The translations under genes were made by a program, and so were the position numbers. A DNA stretch of 64,000 bases, from the NCBI RefSeq assembly GCF_021869535.1, contig NW_026262690.1, positions 64,674,995 through 64,738,994 of the forward strand. Reading direction: 5' to 3'. Positions 57,222-64,000 of the stretch are shown here, piece after piece. The stretch's first letter is position 1; each line of letters opens with the position of its first letter. The notes below the pieces were generated by a model, which saw nothing but the letters and a program-made list of their open reading frames with translations, made no database searches and was not told where the DNA came from. Source of the stretch: Mytilus californianus (Eukaryota; Mollusca; Bivalvia; Mytilida; Mytilidae).

Positions 57222-59154
57222 GTATGTGTAAATGATGACCAGATATGATTGGCATTTTTTGTCGTTTAAATACCTATGATGTGTATATTTATATATATTA
57301 ATAGCAAAGTTTCACCTGTTTCAATTTATATGTTGTCAAAATCAAGCTCTCAAAAATGTAATATAAAAATTTCATAGACGAAAAAAAAAGAAGATTAATA
57401 GCAATTGATCTAGGCATCGGTTACGGCACATTTGCCAGTTATTCTTTCTAAATATCCTGAAGGAATTTTAAAACTTCAGGTTAATTTCTGAATGAATTTC
57501 TTGGATCAATGTTTGTGTGGAAATTGACCCAGAACCCCTGAAGTGTAGCTATATTCCTGATTATTAATGACATATTCCAAAATAAATTTTTTATGTAGAG
57601 GATTATTTCAAAAAAGAACATTGCTTAACTTCGTCAAATTAAAAAAATAAATAATCAGTATGATTACAAATCTGTAAAATAAAATTTAATGAATTATTTT
57701 CCTTAGGCAAAAGTTGACCTTAGATGAATTTGGCTATGCTTTGTATACCCTTATGAGTCCTATAGCGCCTAACGTTTCTTCGTTTCTACATAACATTGAG
57801 TTATAAGCGTTCCTGATGAAAAGGCACATTTTTGTTAAAAAATACCTACATTATTGAATTAAAAGGTTGTAAAACAAATTTTTAAATGTACAAAATTCAC
57901 GTAAAAAGTGTCGTAAATATGCATTTTTTTTTTCTCAAAATTTGGTTTAAAATGATATGTTATTGCTTGCCGTTTTGATAAATAGTATGATCATATGATT
58001 TGTGTTCGTTGAATTGGTTGGTACATCATTTCCGTTTTGACTGTAATCATTTCTTCCTAATATGATTTTGTAGGAATATTCAGAAATTTCCAAGTAGTCA
58101 TTAGTTTTAATGAATATATTTGAAATGAATTCGGTGAACCGCCTTCACATTCCTGTATAAACTGCATGAAACAATTGAAAAAATATCTAAACAACACAAG
58201 GGGCCGTCTTAAACTTGCAGTGAGGTGAGAGTTTGGGATTTTTTTTTTTGCTCCTTCTTGTAGGCCTCACTGTAACTTTGAGATGGAGAACAGCAATAAA
58301 AGCGCTGTTTGTGTATTGTTTTACTGTACATGTACGGATTTTGTGTCATGGATGGATACCCAATATCCTTTGTTTTTTTTTATTAAAACAACATACGGTT
58401 GCCTATAATTGCTTACAACCACTTCATATTAACTTTGGTGGATAGTTTGTGTCATTAGCAATCATACCACATCTTATCATTTTTATTTTCAAGAATTATA
58501 TTTATTTTTTAGTAGAAAGTCTCAAGTTTATTTTTTGATTGCTAGATTCTATTTTTATCATTGATATGAAATGCTACATTATTGAAGTACATAATATTTA
58601 AACCTATTATTAACGCGCTTTCTTTGTACACTTCCATCACACTCAGCTGATTCAAAATTTGAAAACTGTATATGCACAGCCTTCTTGAAAAACTGCAATT
58701 TAACTTTGATTATGATTGATAAGGAAAAAATACCGACGTGATTTCTTTACACGGATAGTCGAACGCTAAAAATATGTAGAACAATAAACACCTAATACAG
58801 TCAGTCCAAAAAGATAACATTGAACATTACTGATTACCCTAAAAAACCCATATGCACACATATTTGTATGAACAACGAAGGACAAAGACGATACACAGAA
58901 TTCAACCCATAACGGTATTCTGAACCAAAAGACCTAATTGATTGTTTCATCAGAAATAGAAAATGTTTAAACTGAAAAAAGTTTGAGCCTGTAATTCTTA
59001 CTTAATAATTTAATTTTGGATGTAACGCGTCTTCTGATTGGCTGACCATGTTTTGTTTATCAGCTCATAGACATAATTTAGTCATGTGACCGTGACGTCG
59101 TCAATGTTTTTTCATGATTTACTCCGGTTTAAAATGGAATTTAGAATTAAATTA
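57222..59154. other. noncoding (putative intron)
   Basis: 57712-57830 is a diverged copy of the agcgttcctgatgaa repeat. 58440-58480 is a short retroelement tail. No exon is recognised. Confidence 0.4.
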
Positions 59155-59309
59155 TAAGGAATGACTGTAATGTTTTTTCTGTCTATTCGAAATAACATAA
59201 AAAATGTGGTGCACACTTTAAAATAACCCGCTACGCGAGTTATTCAGTGTGCACCACATTTTTTATGTTATTTCTTCATAGACAGAAAAAATATAACAGT
59301 CATTCCTTA
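59155..59309. repeat. 155-bp foldback (centre gctacgcg)
   Basis: The left arm taaggaatgactgtaatg ... gtggtgcacact pairs with its inverse ending acagtcattcctta. About 70-bp arms with few mismatches. Confidence 0.8.
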
Positions 59310-59477
59310 AATGGATATCAAATTGGTAATCTGTAAATAAAAATAAACAAAATTTTTATACGCCGTAGCGAAATATCCACTGCGAAATATGAATTGGGAA
59401 AAAAAAAATGTATATCACAGTGTGTCATTGTGGTACGATAGTCATAATATCATAAAAGTAACATAACCACCATTAAC

Positions 59478-59640
59478 TTAAGGCGACAGTAGTTTACCGA
59501 TGTTTAAATCTCGTAAATCGATAAGGAAGAGACAAATCAAGGTAACAAACGGAAACTGGGAGAATCACATTAACTCCAAAAGGAGCGAGACCGAGTGCGG
59601 CGATAGGGTAAGATTCTTCCGCTATGCGACTTCACACACA
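59478..59640 (+). repeat. dispersed repeat (aaatcgataaggaagagac)
   Basis: A second copy of the repeat at 19655, same orientation. Confidence 0.65.
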
Positions 59641-59844
59641 TTAAAAAATAAGATATGTAATTGCCATACGATGGCGTAGATGGCATGTTAATGCTGAGAA
59701 ATGGGACGTTGACAATTTGAAAGTTGAAATCATCATGTATAAATCATCATCTGTGTCAATATCGAGGAAAATATCAAGATATGATGAAGATCTTCTACAT
59801 TCGGTGGTTTCCGTAATAAAATGACATTAGGCTATATGAGGTTG

Positions 59845-60035
59845 ACCGTTTGGAATATCTGTTTCACAGATGACGACGGATATGTTCCAATTGTCGTAAC
59901 TACAATCCCGTCCCGTTTTCCCCAAATGTGACCTACAGAATAAAACTTGGGATATTCTTTTTTATCAATGGCGTTGTCAGTTTATTTTCGACATATGAAT
60001 TTGAATGTCCCTTTGACATATTTCGCCTCTCTTTT
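59845..60035 (+). pseudogene. short retroelement fragment (end of RT and tail)
   Basis: It matches the C-terminal end and tail of the RT fragments: ggttgaccgtttggaat, ttcacagatgac, ggatatgttcc, tcgtaactacaatccc, then ggcgttgtcag and ttcgacatatga. Confidence 0.6.
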
Positions 60036-60049
60036 AAGCACACAAATTG

Positions 60050-60975
60050 TCGCATCAAAATGCTTGTATAATATGGGCAATAAAACACATTATGGCAAAT
60101 AATCCTACCAAGTTTTAGAGCTTTCTGTCAAATGTTCTCAAAGGAGCTGCGTTTATAAGGTTACAATATTACAAAACCTGAAAACAATAGTCCAAGCTCT
60201 ATAACTCTCCGAAGACGATGAGATCGAAGTGACGGTAAAGATGATCAACAACACATGATGGCAACCAATCCTACAAAGTGTATGAGGTTTTTGTCACAGA
60301 GAAGTAACGTTCATCTGGTGCTGTTGTTACAGTACTCCCACAAATGGTCAAGGTCCCAGTAATCCCGTAAAATGACCAATCAAAGATGGCGGTACTATAT
60401 GGTCAACTTAACATGATGACAAACAATTGTACTAAGTATAAGAGCTTTTTGACAAAAAGAATCAGAGATGTTGCGTTCAAAATGCGTTATTGTCACAATA
60501 TTCCATAAAATAGTCAAAGTCAATTTACTTCAGTAAAAATATTCCAATCAACATGACGTTTAATGTGGTCAACTACATATAGTGGCAAACAATTGTACCA
60601 AGTATAAGAGCTTTCTGTCGAATGGTCTCAGAGGAGTTGCGCTCACAAGGTGTTATTGTTACATAACTCAAAAAAAATATAAGCCATAAATTCCTTTGTA
60701 ATAGTCGGACCAAATTGACAGTACAGTATGGTCAGCTACACATGACTAAAACAACCCTGTGGTCAACAACACATGTTGGCAAACAAATTACCACGTATGA
60801 GCGCTTGCTGTCATAACGGTCTCAGAGGAGTTGCGCTCACAAGGTGTTATTGTTACAACACTAAAAAAAATATAAGCCATCAATTCCTTTGTAATAGTCG
60901 GACCAAATTGGCAGTACAGTATGGTCAGCTACACATGACAAACAAACAACCCAACCAAGTATAAGAGCTGTCTAT
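60050..60975. repeat. ~165-bp tandem array
   Basis: The marker agagctt/gagcgctt recurs near 60117, 60283, 60441, 60607, 60799 and 60964. Units share tggtcaactacac, ggcaaacaattgtaccaagt and ctcagaggagttgcg. Units starting near 60607 and 60799 are a recent near-identical duplication of 192 bp. Confidence 0.7.
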
Positions 60976-61119
60976 GAAACAGACAGGAAGCTTACGTTCT
61001 ATTACAATCGAGACTATTATAAATTTTCCTCCCCACAGCAGATAAGTTAGTTGCGCTGTGTGTCTGTGATGTATGTTTACATATTTTTAGCTCAGATTAA
61101 GTTGAATGTATGTGACAGT

Positions 61120-61330
61120 TTTGGCTGCTGGATCCCTATTCTTGTCATTTTAACCAATTATGCCTGTTTGAGTTACTCAACCAATTTTGTCAATATGACG
61201 GAACTATAAACAACAACTGCTGTTCTAATTGGAGGTTTAGATATCTATAAACCCAGGTTAAACCCATCATTTTCTTCGAAAAATGCCAGTACCAAAACAG
61301 GAATATGACAGTTGTTGTCCATTCGTTCCT
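61120..61330 (+). repeat. retroelement 3' tail inside the tandem array
   Basis: Motifs cccattg/ccaattatgcctgttt, aggttaaacccatcatttt and atgccagtaccaaaacagga match the tail at 42030-42240. Confidence 0.55.
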
Positions 61331-61429
61331 TTATTTAATATAGTCGAGGGTATGATTTTGTCAGGTTTTATTTCTGGTACCTTTGCACACGACCTCAATG
61401 TTATAATACTAATATGATATATTCCAAGT

Positions 61430-61745
61430 CCCATAATTCCCTTAAAATGGTCAACTGTACATGGTGACAAACAATCCTACTAGAGCTTTCTGTAAAACGG
61501 ACTCAGAAGAGTTGCGTTCATAAGATGTCATTGTTATAATACTAAAAAAGGAGTCAAAGTTCCCTAATTACCATAAAAATTGTCAAAATTAAACTGCAGG
61601 TAAAGCACGGTGAAGAGAATATGACGACAAATAATTTATATCAAGTACGAAAGCTTTATGTCAAACAGTCTCTGAGTATTGATGTATTGATGTATTTCTG
61701 ACGGACGGACGGATAGTGTTCAGTACTTCGGTACTAGCATGATTG
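61430..61745. repeat. continuation of the 165-bp array, ending in (ACGG)n
   Basis: Markers at 61482 and about 61650. Then acggacggacgg at 61701-61712 and the hairpin motif cagtacttcggtact near 61721. The architecture parallels the 161-bp array with its GTC tract. Confidence 0.65.
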
Positions 61746-62147
61746 AACTGATTCATTCTATATCAAAATTCCAGTTCATAATTAAGTTATTGTCTTAAAA
61801 CTCAAGTTGGACCTCGGTCAAAAGCGCTGAGCTTCGAAGTTATCATATTATATTAGATGTCTTCTTTCCAAACTTTTGTCTCAAACGGACCTTAAAAATG
61901 GAAATAACGGAAATTATGATCATATGTTTTAAAAAGCTTACGACGTTGGAGTTTGATTGGAACAGTCTTAACCAATCATGATGTTGCCGATCATCTGACA
62001 TACACTATTTTCGTATTTTACCACGGGGTTTGTACTCAAAGCGTGAGAAGAACGTCATATTAGAATACATTGTAAATCATACCAACAACCAAAAATACAA
62101 GATATGCATTCAAATTAAAAATGATGAAATTATCCTTTTTATTGCAG

Positions 62148-63818
62148 CTGTTTTTGCCGGTCAAGACTCATCTAATGAATCTACCTGTATCGGACATTCC
62201 ATCCAAAAATACAAAAAAAAGACCGCCATATGTTGTCTCCATGGAATTGAACCAAGATACAATGGTGATGGTCAAGAACAAGACTGCTGCTTTAGTAAGT
62301 TTATCTTCATGAAGGAAAATTCCAGAAAAAAATATAATAAGTAGCTTGCTGTTGCTTCGTTTTGATGTTAATCCAACTATGAGAGAAAAGGAAATCAGCT
62401 TAGAAAAAAAAATCAAATTCAATGCTTTAATTAATTAAATAAGTTAAAAAATACATATTTGCATTAGATAAGTCAGAAATATGACAGTTGTTTTCCATTC
62501 ATTCCTATTGGTTGATAAAACCAAACGATTGATTTTGTCAGTTTTAATGGACTTACCCTTTTTGAATTTACTTTGGAGTTCAATATTTTGGTTAATACTT
62601 GTTTGCCGTTTTCTGCGGCTTCTCTGCTAAAAAACAAGGCTACTTAATAAACTAGAGGCGAAAAATACCAAAGGATATCAAATTCATAAGTCAAAGACAA
62701 TAAGATAGCTTCAGCTTATTCAATGTAATAATAATTTTTATACAGTACATATTGTTACTATCGCAAAGATACACTTGAATAATCGCCACTCAAATATAAC
62801 CTGATTATGTTGTCGACAAAATACATGATTAAAAACTTAGCTATACATATTAATGTTCAATTTCAAATATAAAGGCACATTTAGTATATGCTTACATTTC
62901 AACTGTAAAAAAAACATATAATTGTTTGCCATTCATAAATTGATTTATCTTCATAACATTTGCCTTCTGAAAAGTAATCATACACTTTTCACGATTATCC
63001 AGCACCAGTCTGTGCCATGTGTGTACTTCTTATTTGCTTAACCTTATCATCAAAACAAAGTTTAAAAGGAAGCAAGTGAGACAGCGTAGAAAATTTGAAG
63101 TCCATATTGTAAAATTCTAGACTACTTTTATATATGCCAAAAAAGAGAAGGTTATAATAATAACTAAAATTCATCGATCTCACCTTAATAAACTTTTCCT
63201 TATTTTGAAATGGCATTTAAAAGCTGCTATCCATTTGTGTTTTATCCTTTACCAATTTTGGATGAAGTTTACCATAGGGTTCACAATTCTAAATATACAT
63301 AGAATATTTACATGGACATTATGCAAACATCAATAAATCCATCTTCCACAATTGTTTTAAACTGGATTTAACAACAGGACATACAATACATTAAGTAATG
63401 TTGATAAGTCATATGTTATGACAGGCATCTCATTGTGTCATTACCCTAGTCTAAATGTTTTGCTTTTCTTTGAGATAAAGTGTTGTCAGTGCTTATATGT
63501 TGGCAATGTATTGTCTTGAATTATACGATTTCTGGACATTCCTATTCAATCTCTCTTGAATAAGTGATTTTCGTATAAGGAAATTGAAATTTTACACAAT
63601 TTAGAACAAAACATTTTTACCAACATGATAATCATGAAGGTATGATTCTTAAATAGACCAGACATATATAATTGGCACTCAGCTATGCTGTGAGAAGTCA
63701 GTGGTTTTCAAGATAACAGAAAATGGGGGAGAGACAAAATGCTGTGGAAGTTTGCAGTATGATCCTAAAGATGGGACAAAGCTGTGTTGTAACGGCAAAT
63801 TGCATGATAAGAAACTTG
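62148..63818 (+). CDS. galaxin-like secreted protein, two internal exons (gene continues off the window)
   Basis: Exon 62148-62294 (acceptor tttttattgcag, donor a|gtaagt, 147 bp) and exon 63657-63818 (acceptor aaatag, donor cttg|gtatgt, 162 bp) are both phase 1-1. The first encodes ...STCIGHS..., TAICCLHG, and ends DCCF. The second encodes TYIIGTQLCCEK, ETKCCGSLQYDPKDG and KLCCNGKLHDKKLG. Joining them gives CC-4-Y-6-CC across the splice, like the CC-4-Y-8-CC within exon 2. These di-cysteine repeats with YDP and CCNG are characteristic of galaxin and galaxin-like proteins. That family is secreted, known from coral skeleton matrix, and also reported in molluscs. The intervening intron (1362 bp) holds a retroelement tail at 62455-62625. 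Length and termini cannot be judged, since the gene runs past the edge. A role in shell or matrix is inference. Confidence 0.7.
62455..62625 (+). repeat. retroelement 3' tail in the galaxin-like intron
   Basis: Motifs aagtcagaaatatgacagtt, gttttccattcattcc and gttttaatggact match tails at 42170 and 40545 (reversed). Confidence 0.55.
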
Positions 63819-64000
63819 GTATGTATTCTTAAAAATATGATAATAAGCATTTATAACTTGTTTCCCATATCTTGTTGAGTTTGTAGAATTCCCATGATTT
63901 CATTCTTTCATCTTTCTAAATTTATAAAGTATATATCTCCAGTTTATTGTTTGGAATTGTTATATGCTTTCTAGGCTTAATCATAAATCGGAATTATACA
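63819..64000 (+). other. start of the next galaxin-like intron
   Basis: AT-rich sequence after the donor at 63819. No further exon before the window ends. Confidence 0.4.

Noticed and set aside
63683..63818. Alternative acceptor at cactcag (63682) for the second galaxin-like exon
   Set aside because: It would start in the wrong phase relative to the preceding exon and give an immediate stop; the acceptor at 63656 keeps phase and the CC-4-Y spacing.

Overview
This window is AT-rich animal nuclear DNA, almost certainly from a mussel (Mytilus or a close bivalve). The genes have spliced introns and there are no operons. Many dispersed repeats are ones I recognise as typical of mussel genomes: the core with gacgaaacgcgcgtctggcg, the dispersed reverse-transcriptase 3' fragments with their noncoding tails, a tRNA-derived SINE, and ~160-bp tandem arrays next to microsatellites. 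The species is an inference from repeat content, not proven.

Layout. 0-6 kb: dispersed repeats, one orphan terminal exon (2743-3073), and a 1.3-kb inverted-repeat transposon (4977-6312) carrying a frameshifted gene fragment. 6.68-17.47 kb: a 10,794-bp array of two unit types, a 435-bp inverted-repeat element (E) and a 1225-bp unit (S), in the order E S E S E S S E S S S E. Inner junctions are all TATA. The two outer ends are flanked by a matching TTTA duplication, so the whole array behaves like one composite insertion. 17.5-35 kb: mostly repeat fragments (a ~580-bp element, a 161-bp tandem array, retroelement 3' ends, a SINE) and featureless AT-rich DNA. 35.6-37.6 kb: a non-autonomous CACTA-type transposon with 85-bp terminal repeats and iterated subterminal motifs. 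38.9 kb: a second, inverted copy of the 580-bp element. 41.3-43.1 kb: a palindrome-ended element with two retroelement fragments inside.

43.4-50.2 kb holds the main coding content: two adjacent, same-strand tyrosine-recombinase genes of the Crypton/DUF3504 type. The first is broken by a mutated splice donor, a nonsense codon and a 1459-bp TIR insertion with a perfect 9-bp target duplication; that insertion is itself invaded by a retroelement fragment. The second is intact as a two-exon gene of 504 residues and keeps the R-HxxR-H-Y catalytic set. A tRNA-like sequence lies antisense in its intron. Several long palindromes surround the pair.

50.3-57 kb: palindromes, a near-perfect 174-bp inverted duplication, retroelement tails and unremarkable sequence. 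57.2-64 kb: the 5' part of a galaxin-like gene (secreted di-cysteine repeat protein), with two well-supported exons at 62.1 and 63.7 kb, a possible signal-peptide exon at 57.2 kb, and continuation beyond the window. A 165-bp tandem array and retroelement fragments fill its introns.

The genes do not form a pathway. The main theme is nested and composite mobile DNA. The E/S array and the Crypton insertion stack are the two most informative structures.
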